Counted from the stretch's first letter, positions 18,024 through 26,672 are shown. The stretch: 64,000 bases of DNA from an uncultured Bacillota bacterium (GCA_905188085.1 CAJJKN010000003.1:1-64000); one strand, 5' to 3'. Numbers and translations: made by a program. The notes: generated from the sequence alone by a model not told the origin.

Positions 18024-18073
18024 CCGTTTTTGCGCTTTGTCTTTTATTTCCTTTTGAAAAATCCGCCCTGTCT

Positions 18074-19237
18074 TTATATATAGGATTTATCCACATTCAC
18101 CACCGCATAATAGGTGTGCCCTTCCATTTCCCGCACACCGCGCTGTATGGCCTCCACCACCTCATTATCCTTCATCTTAAAGTTAAACGGAATGACAACA
18201 TCAAAAATCAAATTGGTATGCGTTGGCCCTTGCACCATGCGAAAATCGTGTACGGACAGGCTTTTGTCTATCTGCTGCACCAGCGCTATCACCCGCCTGT
18301 GCATTTTGTTTGTCACTTCGTCATCCGTCACAATCGGGTCCATATGAATCACGGCATTGCATTGAAATTTTTCGTGCAAACTGTGCTCTATCATATCGAT
18401 AATATCATGCATTTTCAAAATATCCGCGTCGCACGGCACTTCGGCGTGCAGCGAAATCATACAGCGCCCCGGGCCATAATCATGCACCACCAAATCGTGT
18501 ACGCCCACCACATCGTCATACGCCATCACGGTTTGATAGATTTCCTCTACAAATTCCCGGTCCGGTGCTTTGCCCAAAAGGGGGCGCAGCGTGTCTCCCG
18601 CTGTGGAAAAGCCGGTATACATGATAAACAGCGCCACTACAACGCCCAGATAGCCATCCAGCGCCCAGCCCGTACCGGCGCCGATGAGCGTGCCGATCAA
18701 GACGGCGGAAGTCGCCGCTACGTCGCTTAAACTATCCATGGCCGTGGCCTGCATCGCCGCAGAGCCGATCAGCCCGCCCAATTTTCTGTTAAATAAACAC
18801 ATCCACCCTTTCACGCAGATGGAAACAACCAAAATGATCACCGACAGCATATGAAACGCAACCGTCTCCGGCGTGATGATCTTTTCTATCGAGCTTTTCA
18901 ACAGTTCAAAGCCCATCATGATGATAATCAGCGATACAATAAGCCCGCTGATATATTCAATGCGCCCATGGCCAAACGGATGCTCCGTGTCTGCCGGCGC
19001 GCCCGCCATTTTGAAGCCGACCAGCGTGATGATGGAGGAGCCCGCATCGGACAGGTTGTTAAATGCGTCCGCCGTGATAGCGATGGAAGCCGTCAGGGTT
19101 CCGGCCAAAAATTTGGCAGCAAACAGCACCAGGTTCAAAATAATCCCGGTAAACCCGCTCAACATCCCCACACGCTGGCGGCCTTTCGGCGTGTTTGGAT
19201 CTGCTTTTATAAAATGCTTTACCAAAAAATTTGTCAT
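18074..19237 (-). CDS. Cation diffusion facilitator (CDF) family metal exporter
   Basis: A proton-coupled efflux protein for divalent metals (Zn, Fe, Mn or Co) in the membrane. The 387-residue protein has six hydrophobic segments in residues about 25-210, the TM2 metal motif DAFNNLSDAGS, the TM3-4 motif HPFGHGRIEYI, and a C-terminal cytoplasmic domain with extra His-rich stretches. The length exceeds the usual 290-310 residues because of an extended C-terminal regulatory part. It has its own promoter and lies just upstream of the pyr operon. Metal specificity cannot be assigned. Confidence 0.9.
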   Translation of the reverse strand: MTNFLVKHFIKADPNTPKGRQRVGMLSGFTGIILNLVLFAAKFLAGTLTASIAITADAFNNLSDAGSSIITLVGFKMAGAPADTEHPFGHGRIEYISGLIVSLIIIMMGFELLKSSIEKIITPETVAFHMLSVIILVVSICVKGWMCLFNRKLGGLIGSAAMQATAMDSLSDVAATSAVLIGTLIGAGTGWALDGYLGVVVALFIMYTGFSTAGDTLRPLLGKAPDREFVEEIYQTVMAYDDVVGVHDLVVHDYGPGRCMISLHAEVPCDADILKMHDIIDMIEHSLHEKFQCNAVIHMDPIVTDDEVTNKMHRRVIALVQQIDKSLSVHDFRMVQGPTHTNLIFDVVIPFNFKMKDNEVVEAIQRGVREMEGHTYYAVVNVDKSYI

Positions 19238-19276
19238 TCTCTATCCCCCCGGTTTCCCCCTGCTTACAGTCTTATC

Positions 19277-19306
19277 ATTATACGGCCATCTGTCCGTTCC
19301 TGGCAA
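19277..19306 (-). promoter_or_regulatory. Promoter of the CDF gene
   Basis: TTGCCA (19306-19301), 18-bp spacer, TATAAT (19282-19277). Confidence 0.7.
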
Positions 19307-19378
19307 CGAAAATCCGTCTTTTCTCTTTTTTCAGCCCGAACCGTTGTCTTTTGCATTTTCCCGCCCCTATTTTCACCC

Positions 19379-19405
19379 AAAAAAAGAGGGCGCATTGCCC
19401 TCTTT
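19379..19405 (-). terminator. Terminator of the iron alcohol dehydrogenase gene
   Basis: Stem AAAGAGGGC/GCCCTCTTT with a 5-nt loop, followed by a T-run on the minus strand. Confidence 0.85.
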
Positions 19406-19416
19406 CTTGTCTTGGT

Positions 19417-20583
19417 TTATTTGGCCAGCATATATACCTGATAAACATCTTCATGCGAAAGGTCCACATACACCGCATCCGCTTCAAACGCCTCTATGCG
19501 GTCTGCCAGCATCCTGCCGTCCTTTTCAATGTCGATGCCCACTTCGGAAAACGTGACCGGCACGCCCATGGAAGAGAAAAATTCTTTCATGCGTTTGAGG
19601 CCTTCCAGCGCCACCGCGCGGTCGTCCGTGCCCTCCACCTGCCATACTTCCTTGGCAAACCGCACCAGCCGCGGCAGGTATTCTTCCAGTTTATAGGTCA
19701 AAAGCGCCGGTTCCACAATCGCCAGCGTGGCGCCATGCGTTAAGTCATACAAGCCGCCAAAATCCTCGCCCAGGGTATGGCCATTTAAGCAGGTGATGCG
19801 GTCCACGCCCAGCAGGCCGCTCATTCCCAAGGTGCTGGCCCACATCAATTCTGCTCTGGCATGATAGTTTTCCGGCTCTTTCAGCGCAATCGGCGCAAAT
19901 TCCACTACGGTTTTTAGCACCGCAAGGCTCATATTATCCGTCAAAACGCAATCCGGCGTCCGCGTGAAATACGAGTCCATCACATGCGCCATAATATCCA
20001 CACAGCCGCAAGCCGTCTGGTAGGCGGGCTGTGTCATCGTCAGTTCCGGATTTAACACGGCAAATGCAGGGCGCAAACAGGCGCCGCCAATGTCCAGCTT
20101 TGCCATGTCCTTATCGTTGGTAATCACGGCCCATTCGCTGCATTCCGAGCCCGTGGCCGCCATCGTGGCCACCACGCCTATCGGCAGAGCCGTTTGCAGC
20201 TCCGCTTTGCCGATGGCAAAATCCCAAACATCGCCTTCATACGGCACACCGGCCGCAATGGCCTTGGCCGTATCCATCACGCTGCCGCCGCCGACGCCCA
20301 TAATCAGGTCCGCCCCCATGGCGCGCGCTTTTTCAATGCCTTCGTGCACCTTGCTCAGCCGCGGGTTGGGCACCACGCCGCCTAAACATTCCGTTTCAAA
20401 GCCTTCGGCTTTCAGCGCCGCTTCCACACGGCCCAGCAAGCCGTCTTTTTTTACGCGATCGCTGCCATATACCAAAAGCGCCCGTTTTGCCTTGGAAAAA
20501 TCCGCCGCCTGCGCGCCCAGGCCTTCTTCCGCGTTTTTGCCAAACAGAATCCGCGTGTAGTTGTTGTAAAAAAAGTCTTGCAT
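19417..20583 (-). CDS. Iron-containing alcohol dehydrogenase (butanol dehydrogenase type)
   Basis: An NAD(P)H-dependent group III alcohol dehydrogenase that would reduce aldehydes such as butyraldehyde or acetaldehyde. The 388-residue protein starts MQDFFYNNYTRILFGKN, typical of the BdhA/YqhD branch, and has the cofactor motif GVGGGSVMDTAKA and the iron-binding segment HTLGEDFGGLYDLTHG. The ATG at 20583 follows AGGAGG with a 7-bp gap. It has its own promoter, divergent from an ABC exporter. It may serve fermentative redox balance. Confidence 0.9.
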   Translation of the reverse strand: MQDFFYNNYTRILFGKNAEEGLGAQAADFSKAKRALLVYGSDRVKKDGLLGRVEAALKAEGFETECLGGVVPNPRLSKVHEGIEKARAMGADLIMGVGGGSVMDTAKAIAAGVPYEGDVWDFAIGKAELQTALPIGVVATMAATGSECSEWAVITNDKDMAKLDIGGACLRPAFAVLNPELTMTQPAYQTACGCVDIMAHVMDSYFTRTPDCVLTDNMSLAVLKTVVEFAPIALKEPENYHARAELMWASTLGMSGLLGVDRITCLNGHTLGEDFGGLYDLTHGATLAIVEPALLTYKLEEYLPRLVRFAKEVWQVEGTDDRAVALEGLKRMKEFFSSMGVPVTFSEVGIDIEKDGRMLADRIEAFEADAVYVDLSHEDVYQVYMLAK

Positions 20584-20708
20584 GTTCGTGCCTCCTACAA
20601 AATAAATTTTTGCAACAGACCTCCGAAGCATCGGTATGCCCCTTATCCATCTGATGGCTCGGCACCTCCTGTTTGTATCATATAGGATAGTACCGTATGA
20701 TATTTTTT

Positions 20709-20737
20709 ATTATAGCAAACGTTTGTCCGGATTGCAA
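20709..20737 (-). promoter_or_regulatory. Promoter of the alcohol dehydrogenase gene, with palindromic spacer
   Basis: TTGCAA (20737-20732), 17-bp spacer, TATAAT (20714-20709). The spacer contains the perfect palindrome CAAACGTTTG (20716-20725). A second inverted repeat, TATCATA...TATGATA (20676-20702), lies at the start of the transcript. Confidence 0.7.
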
Positions 20738-20749
20738 CTGCCCGTTTGC

Positions 20750-20779
20750 TTGCTTGTTTGCAAAGAAAAATGCTACAAT
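20750..20779 (+). promoter_or_regulatory. Probable promoter of the ABC exporter gene
   Basis: TTGCTT (20750-20755), 18-bp spacer, TACAAT (20774-20779). Divergent to the alcohol dehydrogenase promoter. Confidence 0.55.
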
Positions 20780-20834
20780 ATTTATGTTGTTTTTCATTTT
20801 TCCTCTCATTGTTTTTTCTAAAGGAGATAAAGCC

Positions 20835-22598
20835 GTGGATTTACAATCGCAACGTAAAAGGTTTCAAGGCGGGCGCCTTCGCATTTTTGCCTCATACTAT
20901 AAGCCGCACCTGCCCCTGTTTATTCTGGATATGACCTGCGCTTTTTTCATCGCCGGCATAGATCTTGCCTTTCCCATGCTCACCCGCTATGCTCTGCAAA
21001 CCCTCATGCCAAACCTCATGTACGCCGCCTTTTTCCGCATGGTTTTGTGGATGGTCTTGGGCTATCTGCTGCGCTCTGTTATGCAGTTTATCGTTGCCTA
21101 TTGGGGTCATCTTCTCGGCGTTCGGATGGAGGCGGATATGCGGCATGATCTGTTTGCCCAGCTCCAGCGGCAGTCTTTCACCTTTTTTGATCAAATCCGC
21201 ACCGGCCATTTGATGAGCCGCGTTACAAACGATCTGTTTGAAATTACAGAACTGGCCCATCACGGCCCGGAGGACCTTTTTATTTCGCTGGTCACGTTAA
21301 CCGGCGCGTTTATCGCTCTGTTTTTTGTGCAGTGGAAATTGGCGCTGATACTGCTTATCCTGGTGCCGCTTGTCATCGGGTTTACCGTCTTCCAGCGAAA
21401 GTTTATGACGCGCTCTTCCCGCGAAGTAAAGAAAAAAACCGCCGGCATCAATGCCGAGATCGAATCCTCCATCTCCGGGGTGCGCGTTTCCAAGGCCTTT
21501 GCCAACGAAGCGTTTGAAGCGGAAAAATTTGAAAACGCCAACAACCGCTACCGCGGCGCCAAAAATAAATTTTATCTGGCGATGGCTGTTTTTCACAGCG
21601 GTTTGGAGTTTGCCATTGTGTTGATGAATGTGCTGGTCATCGGCGTGGGCGGCTATTTTATCATGCAGGGCGAAATGGACTATGTCGGGCTTATGACCTT
21701 CACCCTCTATGTCAATTCCTTTTTGGCGCCCATCCGCCGCATCGGTGCGTTTATGGAAAGCTATGAAGGCGGCATGGCCGGGTTTGAGCGGTTTGTAGAG
21801 CTCATGCGCATGGAGCCGGATATCAAAGACGCGCCGGATGCCGTGCCGTTAAAAGACGTGCAGGGCGATATTCGGTTTGAACATGTGGATTTTTCCTACA
21901 ACGGTAGCGGCACAAACGTGCTGCGCGATGTCAATTTACATATTCCCGCCGGCAAAACCGTGGCATTGGTGGGTCCCTCCGGCGGCGGCAAATCCACCCT
22001 GTGCCAGCTGATTCCACGTTTTTACGATGTCAACCGGGGCGAAATTCTCTTTGACGGCCTGGATGTCAAACACATTCAGCTTTCCTCTCTGCGGCAAAAT
22101 ATCGGCATTGTGCAGCAGGATGTGTTTTTGTTCGCCTCCACCATCCGGGAAAACATCCGCTACGGCAATATGACCGCCAGCGATGAGGAAGTGGAGCGCG
22201 CCGCCAAACTGGCGGATATTCACGATTTTATCATGACCCTGCCGGATGGATATGATTCCAACGTCGGTGAGCGCGGCGTGCTGCTCTCCGGCGGGCAAAA
22301 ACAGCGCATTGCCATTGCGCGTATCTTTTTGAAAAACCCGCGCGTTTTAATTTTAGACGAGGCCACCTCCGCGCTGGATTCCACCACCGAAGCCCGCATA
22401 CAGCAGGCGCTGGATCGCTTGGCCCACGGCCGCACCTGCCTTATCATTGCGCATAGGCTGTCCACCATTCAAAATGCAGACGAAATCATCGTCATCGACG
22501 AAGAAGGCATCCGCGAGCGCGGCACACACGAAGCTTTGATGGCGCAGCATGGCGTTTATGAAGAATTGTATCGCATACAGTTTCAACAGCAGCACTGA
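20835..22598 (+). CDS. ABC multidrug/lipid exporter, fused permease-ATPase half-transporter
   Basis: A 587-residue MsbA/LmrA-type half transporter that would work as a dimer in the membrane. The N-terminal half has six hydrophobic segments (residues about 20-310). The C-terminal ATPase has Walker A VGPSGGGKSTL, Q-loop region GIVQQDVFLFASTIRENI, signature LLSGGQKQRIAIAR, Walker B VLILDEATSALD and the H-loop AHRLST. The GTG at 20835 was chosen because AAGGAG lies 8 bp upstream and the upstream extension is not family-like. It is monocistronic with a strong terminator. The substrate is unknown. Confidence 0.92.
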   Translation: MDLQSQRKRFQGGRLRIFASYYKPHLPLFILDMTCAFFIAGIDLAFPMLTRYALQTLMPNLMYAAFFRMVLWMVLGYLLRSVMQFIVAYWGHLLGVRMEADMRHDLFAQLQRQSFTFFDQIRTGHLMSRVTNDLFEITELAHHGPEDLFISLVTLTGAFIALFFVQWKLALILLILVPLVIGFTVFQRKFMTRSSREVKKKTAGINAEIESSISGVRVSKAFANEAFEAEKFENANNRYRGAKNKFYLAMAVFHSGLEFAIVLMNVLVIGVGGYFIMQGEMDYVGLMTFTLYVNSFLAPIRRIGAFMESYEGGMAGFERFVELMRMEPDIKDAPDAVPLKDVQGDIRFEHVDFSYNGSGTNVLRDVNLHIPAGKTVALVGPSGGGKSTLCQLIPRFYDVNRGEILFDGLDVKHIQLSSLRQNIGIVQQDVFLFASTIRENIRYGNMTASDEEVERAAKLADIHDFIMTLPDGYDSNVGERGVLLSGGQKQRIAIARIFLKNPRVLILDEATSALDSTTEARIQQALDRLAHGRTCLIIAHRLSTIQNADEIIVIDEEGIRERGTHEALMAQHGVYEELYRIQFQQQH

Positions 22599-22615
22599 TT
22601 CGCTTTTATCGCCAT

Positions 22616-22644
22616 AAGGGGAACCGTTCGGTTCCCTTTTTTTT
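22616..22644 (+). terminator. Terminator of the ABC exporter gene
   Basis: GGGAACC, 4-nt loop, GGTTCCC, then eight T. Confidence 0.9.
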
Positions 22645-22731
22645 ATTCTGCTATTTCCTCTCCTGTGTAAAACCCGCCTAAAACCCATGTTCTTTGGCAA
22701 GAGCATCGTTTCAATGCGTTCTTTTCGGCAT

Positions 22732-22772
22732 AAAAAAACAGCTCGCGTTTTAGAAAAACGAAAGCTGCTCTG
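22732..22772 (-). terminator. Terminator overlapping the end of the radical SAM gene
   Basis: On the minus strand CAGCT...AGCTG with an inner T/A stem is followed by seven T. The 5' arm includes the last codons of the gene. Confidence 0.7.
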
Positions 22773-23643
22773 TTTTTGTATCCCGCTGTGATTGTTTGAT
22801 GATTTCCGTCATCCGGTAGACAATCCCGTTTTTTTCGCATGCCGTTTGAAACACATCCATCAGCCTTTGCGCCTTTGGGCTTTGGTATACATAGTTGTTT
22901 CCCATCGCCAGATAACGCGCCTTTATGCCGGGAAACAGGCGGTCCAGCTGTTGATAAAAATACAGCTGCTGGGTATCGCGCAGCGTTACGCCAAACCCGG
23001 GATAGATAAACTTCACCCCGCAGTCCGCCGCCCTTTGCACAATGGCCAACACGTTTTCTTTCGTGTCGTTGATATACGGCAGCAGCGGCATAAGCAAAAT
23101 CCCGCAATAGATCCCGGCCCGGGACAGCGCCTCCAAGGCCTCAAACCGCTTGCTTGTCGGCGCCACATACGGCTCAATCTTTTGGCACAGCGCATCTTCG
23201 GCCGTGGTAATTGTCATTTTCACAATCGCCGGCGCCTTTTCCCCAATGCGATTCAACACATCCGCATCCCGCTGCACCAGCGGACTTTTGGTGGCAATGG
23301 CCACGCCGAATTGATATCGTTCTATCAATTGCAGCGCGCCGCGCGTCAATGCCAGCGTTTTTTCCCAGGGGTTATACGGGTCGCTCATAGAACCCGTGCC
23401 AACCAGGCCCTTTTTCCGTTTGGCGCGCAGTTCGCGTTCCACCAGCAAAAGCGCGTTTTCCTTCACACGTACGCTGTCAAACGCTTCAATCTGATAGCAT
23501 TCGCTGCGGCTGTCGCAATAAATACAGCCGTGGCAGCAGCCCCGGTATAGGTTCATCGTATAGTCCGTACCAAACCAAGCATTGTTTTTTGTGCGCGTCA
23601 CAATGGTTTTGGCCGGCACCGTGGGCACACGATACTCCGTCAT
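22750..23643 (-). CDS. Radical SAM protein, spore-photolyase-like (SPL) family
   Basis: A 297-residue protein with the radical SAM cluster motif CX3CX2C as CCHGCIYC, preceded by NLYRGCCHGC typical of SPL-family proteins. Other motifs are GSMSDPYNPWEK, IATKSPLV and a TIM-barrel pattern. True spore photolyase has a conserved C-terminal Cys and other sequences not clearly present here, so this is probably one of the SPL-like paralogues of unknown substrate. It is translationally coupled to dut (ATGA overlap at 23640-23643), which hints at a nucleotide or DNA-related role; that link is inferred. Confidence 0.85.
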   Translation of the reverse strand: MTEYRVPTVPAKTIVTRTKNNAWFGTDYTMNLYRGCCHGCIYCDSRSECYQIEAFDSVRVKENALLLVERELRAKRKKGLVGTGSMSDPYNPWEKTLALTRGALQLIERYQFGVAIATKSPLVQRDADVLNRIGEKAPAIVKMTITTAEDALCQKIEPYVAPTSKRFEALEALSRAGIYCGILLMPLLPYINDTKENVLAIVQRAADCGVKFIYPGFGVTLRDTQQLYFYQQLDRLFPGIKARYLAMGNNYVYQSPKAQRLMDVFQTACEKNGIVYRMTEIIKQSQRDTKTEQLSFF

Positions 23644-24086
23644 TTTGTGCCGGTAGAGCCAAAGCCCCCTGCGCCGCGCACCGTATCGCTCAGCGATGCC
23701 ACCTGCTCAAACGCCGCTTGATACACCGGGGCTATCACCAGCTGTGCAATTCTTTCCCCCGGCTGAATCTCCCGCGCCTGCGCGCCATGGTTGTGCAGGG
23801 CCACCATCACTTCGCCCCTGTAATCGCTGTCTATCACGCCCACTTTGTTGGCCGGCGCCAGCCCCTGTTTTGAGGCAAGGCCGCTGCGCGCATACACAAG
23901 CCCGGCATAGCCCTCCGGCAGCTCCATGGCAAGGCCGGTCGGCACCATGGCCGTCTGCCCCGGCAAAATGGCAACGGGCGCCTCCAGGCAGGCAGATAAA
24001 TCCGCCCCCGCCGCAAAGGCAGAGCCGTAGCTGGGCAATTTTGCGTTTTCCCGCAGTTTTTGAATTTTCACAGATAATGTCTGCAT
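23640..24086 (-). CDS. dut: dUTP diphosphatase
   Basis: Hydrolyses dUTP to dUMP and pyrophosphate, limiting uracil in DNA and feeding dTMP synthesis. The 148-residue trimeric-type enzyme shows ARSGLASKQGL, GVIDSDYRGEV (catalytic Asp), GERIAQLVI and the C-terminal P-loop-like RGAGGFGSTG. The ATG at 24086 follows AGGGAGAAAAAC. The upstream in-frame ATG at 24134 lacks a ribosome site. Confidence 0.96.
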   Translation of the reverse strand: MQTLSVKIQKLRENAKLPSYGSAFAAGADLSACLEAPVAILPGQTAMVPTGLAMELPEGYAGLVYARSGLASKQGLAPANKVGVIDSDYRGEVMVALHNHGAQAREIQPGERIAQLVIAPVYQAAFEQVASLSDTVRGAGGFGSTGTK

Positions 24087-24185
24087 GTTTTTCTCCCTTT
24101 TGTATAAACTTTCTTTTCTTCTTATGCTACACATCCTGCCGCAAATTGCAAGCCCGGTTTTCTCCCGTTTTTACGCCTGTTTTCA

Positions 24186-24214
24186 TTGACAAGCCCGTTT
24201 CTCTATGCTACCTT
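24186..24214 (+). promoter_or_regulatory. Promoter of the riboswitch-mntP transcript
   Basis: TTGACA (24186-24191), 17-bp spacer, TACCTT (24209-24214), just before the riboswitch. Confidence 0.6.
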
Positions 24215-24225
24215 ATCAAACAAAA

Positions 24226-24325
24226 GAAACGAGGGAGTAGTACGCGCAACAGCTGCGTGACAAGTCAACATACTGGCCGATGCGCCTGGCTTGCCTTTAA
24301 GAACGAGACTCATGTATGCCAAGGG
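24226..24325 (+). promoter_or_regulatory. yybP-ykoY manganese riboswitch
   Basis: Upstream of mntP lies GAGGGAGTAGTACGCG, then GTCAACATACTGGC and GAACGAGACTCATG. These correspond to the conserved GGGGAGUAG and GAGAC blocks of the yybP-ykoY family, which binds Mn2+. A terminator hairpin lies directly downstream, so Mn2+ would be expected to favour read-through into the exporter gene. The Mn exporter next door strongly supports the call. Confidence 0.88.
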
Positions 24326-24345
24326 GCTGCATGTGTCTTTTTTTA
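24311..24345 (+). terminator. Riboswitch expression-platform terminator
   Basis: CATGTATGC and GCATGTGT pair (with wobbles) around a 9-nt loop, followed by a run of T. Its 5' arm overlaps the 3' end of the aptamer. Confidence 0.7.
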
Positions 24346-24379
24346 TCCTGTTTTGAAAAAACAGATATGGGGGATTATC

Positions 24380-24943
24380 ATGAGTTTTTGGGAAATCTGC
24401 GTCATCGCCGTAGGGCTGAGCATGGATGCTTTGGCCGTTTCCATCTGCAAAGGGCTGTCCGTGCGCCACGCCGGGCTGCGCCATTGCGCCGTTACCGGGC
24501 TGTATTTCGGCGGGTTTCAGGCGCTTATGCCGCTAACCGGCTATCTGTTGGGCCGGCAGTTTGAAGGCGCCATCAACCGTTTCGATCATTGGATCGCGTT
24601 TGTGCTATTATGTATCATCGGCATCAATATGGTGCGCGAATCCCGCAGCCGGGAGCCGGAAGAATGTTCTGCGGATTTCAGCGTGAAAGCCATGCTGCCT
24701 CTGGCCGTGGCCACCAGCATAGACGCCCTGGCCGTCGGCGTCACGTTTGCCTTTTTACAGGTGAATATCCTTTATGCCATCGTGCTAATCGGCAGCACCA
24801 CGTTTATCCTGTCTTTTGTCGGCGTAAAAGTGGGACATATCCTGGGCCTAAAATATAAATCGCGCGCCGAACTTTTGGGCGGGCTTGTCCTGGTTTTCAT
24901 GGGCATTAAAATTCTGGTAGAGCATCTCGGCCTTTTCGGTTGA
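24380..24943 (+). CDS. mntP: Manganese efflux pump MntP
   Basis: Exports Mn2+ across the membrane. The 187-residue protein has six hydrophobic segments in two related halves. Each half carries the conserved acidic signature: SMDALAVSICKGL near residue 15 and SIDALAVGVTFAF near residue 115. The ATG at 24380 follows GGGGGATTATC. It is controlled by the yybP-ykoY riboswitch directly upstream. Confidence 0.95.
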   Translation: MSFWEICVIAVGLSMDALAVSICKGLSVRHAGLRHCAVTGLYFGGFQALMPLTGYLLGRQFEGAINRFDHWIAFVLLCIIGINMVRESRSREPEECSADFSVKAMLPLAVATSIDALAVGVTFAFLQVNILYAIVLIGSTTFILSFVGVKVGHILGLKYKSRAELLGGLVLVFMGIKILVEHLGLFG

Positions 24944-24965
24944 GTTTTTCCAAAAACGAAAAAGA

Positions 24966-24998
24966 AAAACAAAAGCAGGCTTGTCCGCCTGCTTTTTG
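24966..24998. terminator. Bidirectional terminator between mntP and trxA
   Basis: AAAAGCAGGC/GCCTGCTTTT with a 6-nt loop, shared by the convergent genes. Confidence 0.85.
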
Positions 24999-25316
24999 TT
25001 ATTGTATGCCGTTTAGCATTTCTATGATCTGCTGTTTGGGTTTCACCCCCACGGAAGAAAGCACCTTTTCTCCGTTTTTAAATACCAGCAGCGTGGGGAT
25101 TGTCATCACCCGAAACTGTTCTGCCAATTCCGGCTGCTCGTCCACGTTGATCTTGCCTACCTTTATCTCCGTCAGTTCCTCCGCCAATTGATCCACAATC
25201 GGGCTGAGCATCCGGCACGGGCCGCACCAGCTGGCCCAAAAATCCACCAATACAGGCTGTTTTGCCTGCAACACTTCCTGTTCAAAATTATCTTTGGTCA
25301 ATGTAATCAATGCCAT
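24999..25316 (-). CDS. trxA: Thioredoxin
   Basis: A 105-residue cytoplasmic disulfide reductase with the redox site WCGPC in VDFWASWCGPCRML and the cis-Pro region MTIPTLLVFKNG. The ATG at 25316 follows GAGGAGG with a 7-bp gap. It is 31 bp downstream of an Rrf2 regulator on the same strand, so it is probably in an operon controlled by that redox or Fe-S responsive factor. Confidence 0.96.
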   Translation of the reverse strand: MALITLTKDNFEQEVLQAKQPVLVDFWASWCGPCRMLSPIVDQLAEELTEIKVGKINVDEQPELAEQFRVMTIPTLLVFKNGEKVLSSVGVKPKQQIIEMLNGIQ

Positions 25317-25347
25317 TTTTTTGCCTCCTCTTTGGTCTGTTTTTCTA

Positions 25348-25797
25348 TCATGCCCCATGGCCGGCCAAACATGCCTGCTGCGTTTTGGGGCAGCATACCC
25401 GGCTTGCCACCTCCGCCAACGTCGTTTGTGCCAATCGGCAAAGGCAAAGTTCGTTCAATTCGCGGTAAAGGTTGTCCATCGCTTCTGCCATGCCGGCCGC
25501 CACACGGCAGGCATGCGCCGCATCGCCGCTTTGCCAGCCGGTACAGACAAACGAAGCCTCCAGCGCTTTTGCAATCTCTGCCAGCGTAATCTCTTCGGCC
25601 TTTTTCTCCATCAAATAGCCGCCCACAGCGCCCTCTTTGGTGGAAACCAACGCCGCCTTTTTCAATTTGCTCATCACCTTGCGCACCCGCGCCGGGTTTG
25701 TGCAGATGTTTTTTGCCAACATTTCGCTGGAAACCGTTTCCTGTTTGCAGTGTAAAAACACCAGCGCATGCACGGCTATGGTAAAATCGCTCGTCAT
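25348..25797 (-). CDS. Rrf2 family transcriptional regulator
   Basis: A 149-residue DNA-binding protein with an N-terminal winged helix (FTIAVHALVFLHCKQETVSSEMLAKNICTN...RVRKVMSKLKKAGLV type) and the Rrf2 wing GAVGGYLM. Cys residues in the effector region (FVCTGWQSGDAAHAC and near the C-terminus CLCR, VCCP) could hold a cluster or sense redox; this is inferred. The ATG at 25797 follows GGAGAAAAG. Its promoter contains an inverted repeat over the -10, suggesting autorepression, and trxA follows as a target. Confidence 0.88.
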   Translation of the reverse strand: MTSDFTIAVHALVFLHCKQETVSSEMLAKNICTNPARVRKVMSKLKKAALVSTKEGAVGGYLMEKKAEEITLAEIAKALEASFVCTGWQSGDAAHACRVAAGMAEAMDNLYRELNELCLCRLAQTTLAEVASRVCCPKTQQACLAGHGA

Positions 25798-25837
25798 CTT
25801 TTCTCCATCTGTAACTTTTTTTATTTCATTTCTATAT

Positions 25838-25871
25838 CTGTTATTATAAATATTACAGTTTGTTTTGTCAA
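25838..25871 (-). promoter_or_regulatory. Promoter and probable operator of rrf2-trxA
   Basis: TTGACA (25871-25866), 17-bp spacer, TATAAT (25848-25843). A 21-bp near-perfect inverted repeat from CTGTTATTA to ATATTACAG spans 25838-25858 over the -10, as expected for an Rrf2 binding site. Confidence 0.8.
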
Positions 25872-25886
25872 CCCCTGCCGAAACAC

Positions 25887-25920
25887 AAAAAAACACGGCC
25901 TTTCAAAGCCGTGCTTTTTC
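25887..25920 (-). terminator. Terminator of the feo locus
   Basis: On the minus strand CACGGC...GCCGTG with flanking A/T runs follows the feoB stop at 25930. It can also act on the plus strand. Confidence 0.8.
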
Positions 25921-25929
25921 CGTTTTTCT

Positions 25930-26672
25930 CTATGCCAAGTGTAACAGCCTTGCCATTGTTGCCACCGCAAAACAAAGCAGCATGCCCACGCCCGTGGGCA
26001 GCGCTATGGCTGCCGCCGTCCATTTTCGGCTTTGCGTTTCCTTTTTTATCGTCATGCACGTTGTGGAACACGGCCAATGCATCAGCGAAAACAGCAGCGT
26101 GCACACCGCCGTCAGCCACGTCCATCCGTTTTGCACCAGCAGCGTTTTCAGCGCCGATAAACTCGGCAGCGGCATCAGGCTGCCCGTTGCCGTGTACGCC
26201 ATGAGAATGATGGGAAATACAATTTCGTTGGCGGGAAACCCCAAAACAAACGCCAAAAGAATCACCCCATCCATGCCCAACAGCCGCGCAAACGGATCCA
26301 AAAACTGCGCACAGTGGGCCAGCAGCGTTGCATTCCCAATCGTCACATTCGCCATCACCCAAATCAACAGCCCAGCCGGCGCAGCAACGGCCGCCGCGCG
26401 CCCCAAAACAAACAGCGTTCTGTCAAACACGGAGCGGACAAGCACCTTGCCGATCTGCGGTTTTCTATACGGCGGCAATTCCAGCGTAAAAGAGGACGGC
26501 ACCCCCTTTAGCACCGTACCGCTGAGCAGCCGCGACGTCCAAAACGTCATCACAATGCCAAGCACAATCACGGCCGTTAACATCAGCGTGGCGCACAGTG
26601 CCGCGCCCACGCCGCTTTGTGCGCTTCCCGTCACAAAAAACATCGAGATGATGGCAATCAACGTTGGGAAAC
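25930..26672 (-). pseudogene. feoB: feoB, 3' part (C-terminal permease), separated by the insertion
   Basis: From the attL core the frame reads FPTLIAIISMFFVTGSAQ and continues for 243 residues to the stop at 25930. It holds the C-terminal half of the FeoB Gate/core permease region (FDRTLFVLGRAAAVAAPAGLLIW; GFPANEIVFPIILMAY; LFSLMHWPCSTTCMTIKKE). FPT is shared with the N-terminal part at 30614 onward, and joining at the repeat gives one continuous frame. In the present arrangement this piece has no normal start. Short internal ATGs such as MFFVTG would only give a permease fragment. Confidence 0.92.

Noticed and set aside
20396..20665. 89-codon minus-strand frame at the alcohol dehydrogenase start
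   Set aside because: An AGGAGG lies upstream, but the frame is mostly an out-of-phase reading of the dehydrogenase and ends in Arg/Gly-rich sequence. A short upstream ORF effect is possible but not supported.
20716..20725. CAAACGTTTG as a CcpA (cre) site
   Set aside because: Only the central ACGT-type core fits; the outer TGW...WCA positions of the cre consensus do not match.
24203..24484. Small minus-strand frame over the riboswitch
   Set aside because: It overlaps the conserved yybP-ykoY structure and the mntP start; no ribosome site.
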